From the NCBI GenBank assembly GCA_010909165.1, contig VJWM01000007.1:310001-374000 (forward strand): a stretch of 64,000 nt of DNA, written 5' to 3'. Under the pieces are notes generated by a model, which had not been told where the DNA came from, did no database searches, and saw only the letters and a list, made by a program, of their open reading frames with translations. The number at the start of each line of letters is the position of its first letter. Positions within the stretch are counted from its first letter, which is position 1. Shown in pieces: positions 47,429-56,200 of the stretch. The position numbers and the translations under genes were made by a program. Source of the stretch: Anthoceros angustus. Taxonomy: Eukaryota; Streptophyta; Anthocerotopsida; Anthocerotales; Anthocerotaceae.

Positions 47429-47638
47429 TAAAGGAGTACATAATCCTAAGGTTATTTACCTTATTAAATCTAGGGTTATTAAGTAGACTCATAGGCAGTT
47501 GTTATGAGACCTAACCGTAACTCATGCAACTCAACAATATGAAACATATTCTTTACAAAGATAACCGTCACTTGTTTATGTTTTTGCTCGTTCCCATGCT
47601 CTCGCGCTGCCGCTGTCACCGCACTTGCATCCGCTTTA
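47429..47638 (+). repeat. 3' LTR of the Copia element
   Basis: Copy of the 5' LTR with about five substitutions. It is preceded by the polypurine tract and followed by the target-duplication copy CCAAT. Confidence 0.95.
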
Positions 47639-47643
47639 CCAAT

Positions 47644-48202
47644 GACCCCCGGCGCCTTGGGCTGCATCGCGTTCCGCCCTCCTTACTGCCTCTTCCGCCT
47701 CCTGCCACTCCGTTGGGAAAGGTAAGGGCACCGGAGCTGTCCTTGGAATGGTGGAAGCGGGTGCCTGTTTCCTCTTCTTTGCTTCCCTCTTGGTCCGTCG
47801 GGGCTCAACGGCTTGGTCCAGAGTAGGTTGCAGGGTCACTGGGGCGACTGCCACCATCTCCATCCCTGTCATAGTAGCCCCTGGGGATGGATGTTCTGGC
47901 GGATGGACCAAGAGGAGGGAAGCGAGAATATCCTCCCATACTTCCCTTGGAGGAGAGAGGGTCCGCTCCAGGCGTATGGAGTCCGGAATTCCCTCCCAGT
48001 CCTCGTCTTGCTGGGTGCGCCTTGCCTTGGGCGGGCGGCCCTCTAGTTCGTGCACTCTTTCCTTCCGCTTTGCCTTCGGCAGAGTCGCCAGCCCTTTCCG
48101 GAGCGCTCGCTCCTCCTCCCCTTCCTTTAGAAGGTTGAGATGTCCCCACACATGGACAATGAACGGAGACAACAATGACGGGGGTGGCCTCTTGTTCCTC
48201 AA
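47644..48202 (-). pseudogene. left-copy element protein, middle block
   Basis: This frame contains PFIVHVWGHLNLLKEGEEE, EDWEGIPDSIRLERTLSPP and REVWEDILASLLL. It matches the right-copy frame at 51739-52326 closely. The Copia insertion (target duplication 47639-47643) cuts it just after a Glu/Ala-rich tail. Confidence 0.65.
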
Positions 48203-48313
48203 CTTCCTCGACTCCCGAGCAATATGGGCGAAGATGATCCGTCCCCAATCCGCCCTCTTGCCTCTCTGAAGGGCATGCAGGAAAACTAGCAGATTGTCAC
48301 CAAGGTGGTCTAC

Positions 48314-48628
48314 CTAGGTGAGCATGTTCCAGTGGACAATAATCTTTGCCACTGCCCTCACTCGTCGGTCCATCAGGTCCGACATGAGCCATCCGTTAGA
48401 GGACCGCTGCGTCCTCGGCCTCAGGAGCGCCACCTTCGCGGCCTCCACCTTCCCCTTCACTTTTAGGGGCTCTGGCACTACGCCCCCTTCTTCCTCGGTT
48501 GGGCGATCATAGGCCGCCCTAAGGACTTTCACAGTCCACCTCCTCGGGTCCTCCCACAAACTCTTAGAGCGGACAGACTTGGTAGTAGCCGCTAACATCT
48601 TTCGGGTGTATTCCTGGACCAACGCCAC
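48314..48628 (-). pseudogene. left-copy element protein, N-terminal block
   Basis: The 104-residue frame includes VREYxRKMLAA-like and EDPRRWTVKVLRAAYDRP segments and NGWLMSDLMDRRVRAVAKII. It is collinear with residues 60-160 of the right-copy ORF at 49878. The following IVHWNMLT keeps the Trp that is a stop codon in the right copy. The fold is unknown; the region recalls gag-like or 'putative plant transposon protein' domains. Confidence 0.6.
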
Positions 48629-49000
48629 GCTATCAAAGGTTCATATTGCCTGGAAAATGTCTAGGTGCCACTCCTGCACCAACTCCTTCGCCTCAGCCAG
48701 CCAGGGCCCGAAATCTGGGTAGCGCCTTGTGACGATGTTTTTCTCTACCAGGCACTAGGGCTCCCAGACCTCCGCTGTCTTCTTGGGTCACATGCTTGCG
48801 CTCTAGCTGATCCGCTGCTAAGAAATGGTGGGCAAGGATACTCCCGCCAAGTTCCGAAGCAAGGAGCGCGCAGTTCGAAGGCGATGGCCACTCGGCGATA
48901 TGCTTGTGCGTCGGAAGAGAAGGCGCCAGAGAGCGAGTGACCGCGAAAACTGCTGAGAATTCGGTCGAGAGAATGGCCTTCTCTCAGTGTCGGAGCGTCG

Positions 49001-49559
49001 GGAGTAACTGAAGCGCGGGAAGACGTCCTTTCACTGCCAAAAACTGCCAGAATCCTGCATCGTACTCTAGCTTTACGCCGCCGCCTTCTTGGCGCATGTC
49101 CTTGGGTCGTGGTTACCTGTCTATAACGGCCGCTGACAACCCTGCGGCCCTGGTCCCCTGTGGACAACGGACTCTCCTTGGGTTTAGGAAATAAGATGGG
49201 TTTGTTTTTTCTCGTAGGTATGGAGTGTAAAATAAGGCGGAAAGGGAGGAAGAAGCACGGACGGTACTCCGGACTGTACTCCGGACTGCACTCCGGACTC
49301 CGGGGTAGGTAACGAACCCTGGAGCCCACTCCGGAGGACCTCCGGACCACGCACCGGAGTACCGGGATAAGTCCGGACCCCACTCCGGGTCAGAACAGGA
49401 TAAGTACGCCAAGGAAAGTAACTTAGAAGTTGGAGCGTGAGTTAGACAGGGCGGCACCACGTGGACGGTGGTGAGAGGTGAACGGGCATGCAGCAGGCCA
49501 GGACCGTAGGGTTGCCAGTGGCCGTTATAGGTAGGTATTCACGCCGGGCGGCAGAAGTC
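49001..49559. other. central spacer between the two head-to-head element copies
   Basis: It contains several ACTCCGGACT repeats (49265-49400), similar in style to the ACTCCGGAG repeats at the right outer end (56060-56180). There is no ORF with a recognisable domain. It could hold both elements' promoters. Confidence 0.45.
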
Positions 49560-49877
49560 TAGAGTACGCCGAAGATGTTGGCGGCCAACAAGGAGGTCCG
49601 ATCAAGAACCTGGGAGGCAGAGGGAAGAGCGCAGGAGGCAGAGGGAAGAGCCTTCCGCGGCGGTTACTTCCGACGGAGAGAAGCGAGGCGGAGGTCATTC
49701 TCCCAAACCACTTCGCAGCGAGTTTCGCATTCTCTCGCCGACACCGCCTTCGGGCGTTGTCTTTTTTATCACTCCGGCACCCTTCGGCGCAGTTTGACTT
49801 GGCGAGAGAAGCAACTGACACCGCGGCCGAGGAGCGGGAGAGGGCGAAGCCTCACGCCCCAATGCGGTGGAGGCAAG

Positions 49878-50573
49878 ATGGGACCCAAGAAAGCGGCGGA
49901 GGCGTGGGAGCCATGGCGCTTGGTGGAGCGCAACATTGTCACCAAGCGCTACCCGGACTTTGGTCCGTGGCTGGAGGAGGCGGGGGAGCTGGTGAAGGAA
50001 TGGCACCTGGACATTTTCCAGGCCGTCTGGACCTTCGACAGCGTCGCCTTAGTCCGGGAGTACGCCCGGAAGATGTTGGCAGCGGCCAACAAGGAGGTCC
50101 GATCCAAGAACCTGCGGGAGGACCCTAGGAGGTGGACCGTGGAGGTCCTGAGGGCGGTTTACAACCGCCCAGCAGAAGAAATTGGGGGCGTAGTTCCGGA
50201 GCCCCTCAAGGCAAGAGGAAAGATAGAGGCGGCAAAGGCGGCAATGCTGAAGCCAGGGACGCAACGAACAACCAACGGCTGGCTGATGTCGGATTTGCTC
50301 GACAGGAGGGTGAGAGCAGTGGCCAGGATCATTGTCCACTAGAACATGCTCACCAAGGTCGATCACCTTGGTGACAATCTACTGGTGTTCCTGCATGCTC
50401 TGCAGAGGGGAAAGAGGGCAGATTGGGGGAGGATCATCTTCGCCAGGGTCAATCAGGAAGCTCGCAAGCTAAGGTGCGAGAAGCCCCCTCCGTCGGCGTT
50501 ATCGTCGTTTTTGATTCATGTGTGGGGGCACGCGAACCTCTTGAAGGAGGGTGAAGAGGAACAAGCACTGTAG
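49878..50573 (+). pseudogene. right-copy element protein, N-terminal ORF with one premature stop
   Basis: It starts MGPKKAAEAWEPWRLVERN and runs through YPDFGPWLEEAGELVKEW, VREYARKMLAAANKEVRS, EDPRRWTVEVLRAVYNRP and NGWLMSDLLDRRVRAVARI. A TAG at 50341 replaces the Trp that the left copy keeps (VHWNML). The same frame continues through TKVDHLGDNLLVFLHALQRG, KRADWGRIIFARVNQEA and SFLIHVWGHANLLKEGEEE to 50573. The VHWNML...LLVFLHAL...IIFARV pattern recalls the 'putative plant transposon protein' domain found in some plant retroelements; this is a weak resemblance, not an assignment. Confidence 0.6.
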
Positions 50574-52600
50574 GGCCGCCCACCGGGAGGCAGAGGGAAG
50601 AGCGCAGGAGGCAGAGGCCCGCCCCCGAGTAAGAGGGTCCGGAGGAGGGCAGTCGAGGGAATTCAGACTCCATACATTTGGAGCGGACCCCCGCCACCTA
50701 GGGAAGTGTGGAGGACATCCCCGCCTCCTCCCCGGTGCCCCACCGAGCAGGAGGCAGAGGAAAGAGGCGGCCACAGATCGGAGTTGGCGGCCCAGAGGCT
50801 AAGAAGAAGGCGAGTCCTCGCCGAATCGAGGAAGGGAAACGCCGGAGGCGAGGGAAGAGCGCAGGAGGCGGAAGACGGTGCACCGCAGGAGGCGGAAGAC
50901 GGTGCCGTGCCTTGCACCAGCGGAGTGGCAAGAAGCGGAGGAGGAGGCGGAGGCGAGAGGACGCCCAAGGAGCGGAGGCCACCGGCAGCAGCCTCACCCG
51001 AGCTCCGCCCTGCCTCCGACCGGGAGAGGAAAAGGGCCAGCCCCGACCCTTCACCACCTCCAAGCCCCGGAGAAAAGGGCGGAGAAGGAGTTAGCGCCAA
51101 GAGGGCCAAGGAAGGTGAGGCTCCTGACTCAAAGACTGTGGACCTAAGGGTCCCGATTAGGTCCGAGAGCCCCGACTCGCCCGGATCGGTGATGGTGGTC
51201 CTTGACGGACCAGGAGATGCCCATGCCCACAGCAGACTTCCTAGGCATCTCCTCAAAGAAGTGGAAGAAACGCTGTAGTTTCCCGCTACATGGACGTATG
51301 CTTTGGGGTCTCTGAACAGGAGAAGACCCAAGAAGTGAGGAGGAGGCGGAGGCGAGAGGACGCGCCCAAGGAGCGGAGGCCACCGGCAGCCTCACCCGAG
51401 CTGCCCTGCCTCCGACCGGGAGAGGAAAAGGGCCAGCCCCGACCCTTCACCACCTCCAAGCCCTGTGAGAAAAGGGCGGAGAAGGAGTTAGCGCCAAGAG
51501 GGCCAAGGAAGGTGAGGCTCCTGACTCAAAGACTGTGGACCTAAGGGTCCCGATTAGGTCCGAGAGCCCCGACTCGCCCGATCAGATGGTGGTCCTTGAC
51601 GGATCAGAGATGCCCGCCCACGCAGACTTCGGCATCTCCTCGCGCCGTGGAAGAAACGCGGCGAAGTTCTACCGCATGGACGGTATGCTTTGGGGTCTCT
51701 GAACAGGAGAAGACCCAAGAAGTGGAGGCCACCGGAGGATGGTGGAGCTCAAGGTAGATCACCTTGGTGACACCCATCGGTGTTCCCGCATGCCCGCAGA
51801 GGAAAGAGGGCGATTGGGGAGGATCATCTTCGCCAGGGTCAATCAGGAAGCTCGCAAGCTGAGGTGCGAGAAGCCCCCTCCGTCGGCGTTATCGCCGTTT
51901 TTGATTCATGTGTGGGGGCACGCGAACCTCCTGAAGGAGGGTGAAGAGGAACGAGCACTCCGGAAAGGGCTGGCCGCTCTACCGGAGGCAGAGGGAAGAG
52001 CGCAGGAGGCAGAGGCCCGCCCAGTCCGGAGTAAGAGGGTCCGGGAGGAGGACGACTGGGAGGGAATTCCAGACTCCATACGTCTGGAGCGGACCCCCTC
52101 GCCACCTAGGGAAGTGTGGGAGGACATCCCCGCTTCTCTCCTCCTGGTGCCCCACCGGGAGGCGGCAGGAAGAGGCGGCCAGATCGGAGTTGGCGGCCAA
52201 CAAGGAGGTCCGATCCAAGAACCTGGGAGGACCCTAGGAGGTGGACCGTGGAGGAGGCGGAAGACGGTGCACCGTCAACGCAGACCTGTGAGCCTGTTGC
52301 CTCGCCAACGGAGTGGCAAGAAGTGAGGAGGAGGCAGAGGCGAGAGGACGCCCAAGGAGCGGAGGCCACCGGCAGCAGCCTCACCCGAGCTCCGCCTGCC
52401 TCCGACCGGAGAGGAAAAGGGCCAGCCCCGACCCCTCACCACCTCCAAGCCCTGTGAGAAAAGGGCGGAGAAGGAGTTAGCGCCAAGAGGGCCAAGGAAG
52501 GTGAGGCTCCTGACCAAAGACTGTGGACCTAAGGGTCCCGATTAGGTCCGAGAGCCCCGACTCGAGGTCCGGACTCGGGAGGCGAGAGGTCCGGAGATCG
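50445..52600. repeat. internal direct duplications of the right element
   Basis: A block of about 240 bp (GAGGACGCCCAAGGAGCGGAGG ... GTGGACCTAAGGGTCCCGATTAGG) occurs three times, near 50955-51190, 51350-51585 and 52340-52565. A second block of about 230 bp (CAGGGTCAATCAGGAAGCTCGC ... GCAGAGGCCCGCCC) occurs at 50445-50640 and 51834-52025. Copies differ mainly by many small deletions, and junctions fall in GGAGGCAGAGGGAAGAGCGC-like sequence. Confidence 0.88.
51739..52326 (+). pseudogene. right-copy element protein, middle block (second copy)
   Basis: This repeats WGRIIFARVNQEARKL and SPFLIHVWGHANLL from the preceding ORF and continues into ERALRKGLAALPEAEGRAQE, EDDWEGIPDSIRLERTPSPP and REVWEDIPASLLL. 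It is therefore the better preserved version of this block, produced by an internal duplication. Confidence 0.6.
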
Positions 52601-53137
52601 GACCAGAGATGCCCATGCCCACGCAGACTTCCTAGGCATCTCCTCAAAGAAGTGGAAGAAACGCGAAGTTCTCTCGTCATGGACGGTATGCTTTGGGGTC
52701 TCTACGGAACAGGGGAGAAGACCCAAGAAGTGGAGGCCACCCGGCAGAGGATGGTGGAGCTTCAAGGGCAGGTAGAGGCGGCCCAGGAGGCGAAGAAGAA
52801 GGCAGAGTCCCTCGCTCGAATCGAGGAAGGGAAACGTCGGGAGGCGGAGCGAGAGGTCTGGACGGTTCAGCAAGACCGGACCAAGGTCCTCCAGCTGTGC
52901 GAACAGCTGAGGCATGCGCAGGAGGCCCAAGCACGGGCTGAAGACCTCTGCAGACGAAGGGGGGAGGCGCGGCAGGAGGCGGAGAGGGCTCGCGACCTGG
53001 CCGAGGCGGCCCGGATGGACCAACATCAGACCAGCGAGGCTCAGGTGAAGGCAGCGCTGGAGGCGGAAGCCGCGGCGAAGGGCGACTGGGATCACTACCG
53101 ACGTGATCGGAACCGGTGGAGGGAGACGGCCGGGTAG
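52523..53137 (+). pseudogene. right-copy element protein, coiled-coil block
   Basis: The 204-residue frame includes GDxAxAxxxLPRHLLKEVEET-like sequence, then a heptad-rich stretch (MVELQGQVEAAQEAKKKAES, VWTVQQDRTKVLQLCEQLRH, AQARAEDLCRRRGEARQEAE, ERARDLAEAARMDQ). It ends in WDHYRRDRNRW. It is collinear with left-copy block 40869-40192. Confidence 0.6.
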
Positions 53138-53204
53138 CTGCCAACTCAAGGCCGAACAGAGGCTGGAGGAGGCCCAAGCACGGTTGAGCCGTGAGGAGGA
53201 ACTG

Positions 53205-53860
53205 GAGGTCAGCACCCGGGAAATAGCGGACTGAGGTGCACCGCAGGAGGTAGAAGAGCGGGGCAGAGCCGGAAGGCGCAAGGACACTCGAGCCGCAACT
53301 CCAAGACGACGGAAGGTGGAGGGATTCTCAACGAGAGAATCCAAGACTTCGAGCGGAGATAGAGCGCCCGCCTTCGCTTGAAGACGGAGGAGAATAGGCG
53401 GCGGTCCAAGGAGTTCGACGCCGAGGCGGAAGCAGGAGCCGGAGGAAGCTGTGAGTTTGACGGGATACCGCCCGCCTGAGAAGGAAGTGGCGACTCCGGA
53501 AAGGATGAACGGAGGGATGAGAGCGCGGAGGAGGAACTGGAGGTCGCACCCGGGAAATAGCGGACTGAGGTGCAGCAGGAGGTAGAAGAGCGGCGCAGAG
53601 CCGGAAGGCGGCAAGGACACTCGAGCGCAACCCCAAGACGACGGAGGAGGGATTCTCAACGAGAGAATCCAAGACTTCGAGCGGAGATAGAGCGCCCGCC
53701 TTCGCTTGAAGACGGAGGAGAATAGGCGCGGTCCAAGGAGTTCGACGCGAGGTCAAGAAGGAGCCGGAGGAAGCTGTGAGTCGGACGGGATACCGCCCGC
53801 CTGAGAAGGAAGTGGCGGACCTCCGGGAAAGGATGAACGGAGGGATGAGAGCGCTGGAGG
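53205..53860. repeat. direct duplication of about 330 bp
   Basis: GAACTGGAGGTC...CGGGAAATAGCGGACTGAGG through ACGGGATACCGCCCGCCTGAG is present twice in a row (about 53195-53530 and 53530-53860) with scattered one-to-few-base length differences. Confidence 0.88.
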
Positions 53861-54505
53861 AGGAGCAGAGGCTGCTTGTCCGATTGCGGGAAGCAGAGGG
53901 GAGCTCGGGCCCATGTGGAGGAGGCGGGCTTCCAAGAGCTCAAGGAGGAGGCGGAGCTAGAACGACGAAGGGAGGAGGAGAACGTCGAAAGCAGCAAAGG
54001 CTGCAGGAGGTGTCGGAGGCCGCCTTGGCATCAAGGAGGCTGCCCGGCCATGGGCTTGGCAAGCCCGGCTGGTGGAGACGGGCCAGCGGGACACAACATG
54101 CCTAGCCGAGCACCTCCTGGAGGAGGGAGTACCGGTGCTCCGGCCCATGTGGAGGAGGCAATTCACCAAGTCGATTCCGACTTTGCCTACTACCACGCAG
54201 AGCTTCTCAAAGCTCTAGAGGTCCGGACTCGAGGTCCGGACTCGGGAGGCGGAGGCGGGCTTCCAAGAGCTCAAGGAGGAGCGAGGGAGGAAGGCCCCGG
54301 GGACAGCACAACCACGGGGACCTTAGGAGCGCTGTTTGACAACGACGGCAGCAGCGGCGAGGGGGAGCAGCTGGAAGAGCGGGGCATAAGGACGGTCGCT
54401 GCGCCCGAGGTAAGCACTCCGCACCTCACGGGAGAAGGGGAGGAGGGCCTTGGAGGGGCCGAAGAAGGGGCGACTCGAGGCAACCTGGAAGTGGGGGCCT
54501 CATGA
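53776..54505 (+). pseudogene. right-copy element protein, C-terminal block
   Basis: Two overlapping frames carry VADLRERMNGGMRALEEEQR and, in the shifted frame, APAHVEEAIHQVDSDFAYYH followed by AELLKALE. These have counterparts in the left copy (39244-39618, HVEEAIQQVHSDFAYYHAEL). The block ends in an acidic GALFDNDGSSGEGE tail and a stop near 54503. Confidence 0.55.
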
Positions 54506-54529
54506 ACCTTGAGAAGTCCAAATGAGGGG

Positions 54530-54965
54530 AAACCCGGTGCTCGAGGTCCGGACTTTGTCCAGACTCCTGAAGAACGGCCGGACCCGAGGTCCGGCCTCCT
54601 GAAGAAAGTCCGACTCGAGGTCCGGACTCTAGTGACAAGACCGACCCTCGTGTCCGGCGCCCGAGGGAGGGCCGGGTCCAGAGATCGGACCCGAGGCAGA
54701 TCGGACCCGAGGTCCGGACTGAAGAACGGCCGGACCCGAGGTCCGCCTCAAGAAAGTCTAGACTCGAGGTCCAGACTCTAGTGACAAGACCGACCCTCGT
54801 GTCCGGCGCGAGGGAGGGCCGGTCCAGAGATCGGACCCGAGGTCCGGACTCGAGGTCCGGACCGAGGTCCGGACTCCAGAAAGAAGACCGGACCTAGAGG
54901 TCCGGACTCCGGAGTCGAGACCGGACCCCGAGGTCCGGACTCAGGAGGCGAGGAGGAGCCCCCTC
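54530..54965. repeat. GGTCCGGAC palindromic repeat cluster
   Basis: More than ten copies of GAGGTCCGGACTC or close variants, inside two larger near-identical units of about 140 bp (about 54560-54700 and 54720-54850). The core GGTCCGGACC is self-complementary. Relatives are at 38636-38805 and, as CCGGAG variants, at 56060-56180. Confidence 0.9.
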
Positions 54966-56200
54966 CGACTTACGCAGGGGGAGCAACCAGTCGGTGGCCC
55001 TACCGGGAGAGGACCCACTCGGGGGCCAGGGGAGGAAGATGTCGTGGTGACCGCGGTCATCAGACCGCCGCCGGTAGCCCAACCTGACAGGATTCCGGGA
55101 AGGGGAAGGGGTCCCGCCTCGCGAATCATCCGATTGGGTGCGCCGCAACTGTCAGAGCGGGGGATTGGGCCACCAGCGCCGAGACGGGACCAAGGGCATC
55201 CCCAGGCCCACCACCGACGACGGAGATAGGAGGAAGGGAATAAGATGGTAGGCGGCCGATTAGGGTATACTGAGCTGGCCACCAGCTCAGAATAGGGGTG
55301 TAATAAAGACGCCGACTTGGGCGTAGTATAAGAGGGCTGAGGCTACTCTAGTAAAGTATCTTTCTCTTGGTGTTGATGCTGCCTTCTTGCCCTATGTTGC
55401 CTTCTGTTAACGCGAGTCCCGAGTCATCGAGCAGCCGACCCCGAGAGATCGATCAAGGTCCCGTGACGGACCCTAACGTGGTGGTGTGTGTGGAAGAGCG
55501 ACTAGGGACCCTTGCTCGTCTGCAGGCGCCTGGCTTTACGACGGGAACGCGGTGAGCCGGAGGAACTCCGGGAGGGCGTGCAGAGCCCGGACGGAGAGGC
55601 CCGGCAGAGCGACGAAGGAGGTCCGGACCGCGTAGCCACCCGCGTTTTTTTCCCAAGGACGATGAGTGTAGTGAGAGTGGTGAGAGGAACGGACTAGAGG
55701 GACGAGTGACGAACTTGAACGACACGGACGCGAACGGGTCCTTAAACGTTTGGCCACACCGGGCCTGTCAGTGAACGTTGCGGGTAGTTAGGCGTAAAAC
55801 GATGGATATGTGTGTTGAGACTGAAGGGTTACTAAGTGAGGTGAGAAACGATTGAAACGTGGCAAACGGAGCCTATCATTCTCTTGGGAGCGGACCCCTT
55901 ACTACAACGACACGGATTGTGCGCGCCTGGCCATCGCCGAAAGTCGCCCATCCTCGATGCCCGGCCCCGCCTCAAGAAAGTCCGGACTGAAGAACGGCCG
56001 GACCCCGAGGTCCGGACTTTTCCGGTTACCTTTCCCAACGGATTTACCGTGTTCTACTCCGAAGTTTAGTCCGAAGTGGCCTACTACGGAGTGGCCTACT
56101 CCGGAGCGTAGTCCAGAGTGGCCTACTCCGGAGCGTAGTCCGGAGTGGCCTACTCCGGAGCGTAGTCTGGAGTGGCACACCCGGAGCGTCCCGCGTACCT

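Larger units (their letters stand above)
41010..47638 (+). mobile_element. Ty1/Copia LTR retrotransposon, complete but with stop codons
   Basis: The two 210-bp LTRs (41010-41219 and 47429-47638) differ at about five positions and end in the inverted pair TAAAG...CTTTA instead of TG...CA. They are flanked by the 5-bp target duplication CCAAT (41005-41009 and 47639-47643). A tRNA-Met-type primer-binding site, TGGTATCAGAGCC, follows the 5' LTR directly (41220-41232). A polypurine tract, AAGAGGGAG, precedes the 3' LTR. The domain order gag, protease, integrase, RT, RNase H is that of Copia. At least four in-frame stops interrupt pol. The LTR similarity points to a recent insertion. About 1 kb between pol and the 3' LTR is foreign (see the antisense gene fragment). 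Confidence 0.97.
37480..49000 (-). mobile_element. unrecognised GC-rich element, left copy (interrupted by Copia)
   Basis: Transcribed leftwards from about 48.8 kb. Its parts match, in order and reversed, the right copy at 49.56-56.2 kb. Shared blocks are an N-terminal ORF (48628-48314), an IHVWG/HVWG block with DWEGIPDSIRLERT (48202-47644), a coiled-coil region (40869-39244), tandem CCGGACCTCGGGGTCC repeats (38636-38800), and a non-coding 3' region down to about 37480 containing GGTGTAATAAA and AGTATAAGAGGGC. The start codon region reads ATG-TGA, against ATG-GGA in the right copy, so this copy is probably dead. A Copia element sits inside at 41010-47638. I see no reverse transcriptase, protease, integrase or transposase of its own. 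Confidence 0.7.
49560..56200 (+). mobile_element. unrecognised GC-rich element, right copy
   Basis: The mirror-image relative of the left copy. From left to right: an ORF starting MGPKKAAEAWEPWRL at 49878; internally duplicated stretches (50445-52600); a coiled-coil region (52680-53137); a second duplicated pair (53210-53860); an ORF to 54505; dense GGTCCGGACTC repeats (54530-54960); and a conserved non-coding 3' region. That region shares GGTGTAATAAA, AGTATAAGAGGGC, GTGACGGACCCTAACG and CGGGTCCTTAAAC with the reverse complement of 37.5-38.3 kb. No polymerase, protease, integrase or transposase is visible, so if mobile it depends on another element. Both copies are decayed. Confidence 0.7.

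Noticed and set aside
47636-48269. ORFs on the + strand at 47748-48269
   Set aside because: Antisense shadows of the left element's middle block, whose frame is supported by the matching right copy.
37480-56200. A single giant TIR DNA transposon or Maverick-like element
   Set aside because: The inverted arms code for the same proteins facing outward from the centre, no terminal duplication or transposase/polymerase is visible, and two head-to-head copies explain the arrangement. It is kept open only as an alternative in the findings.
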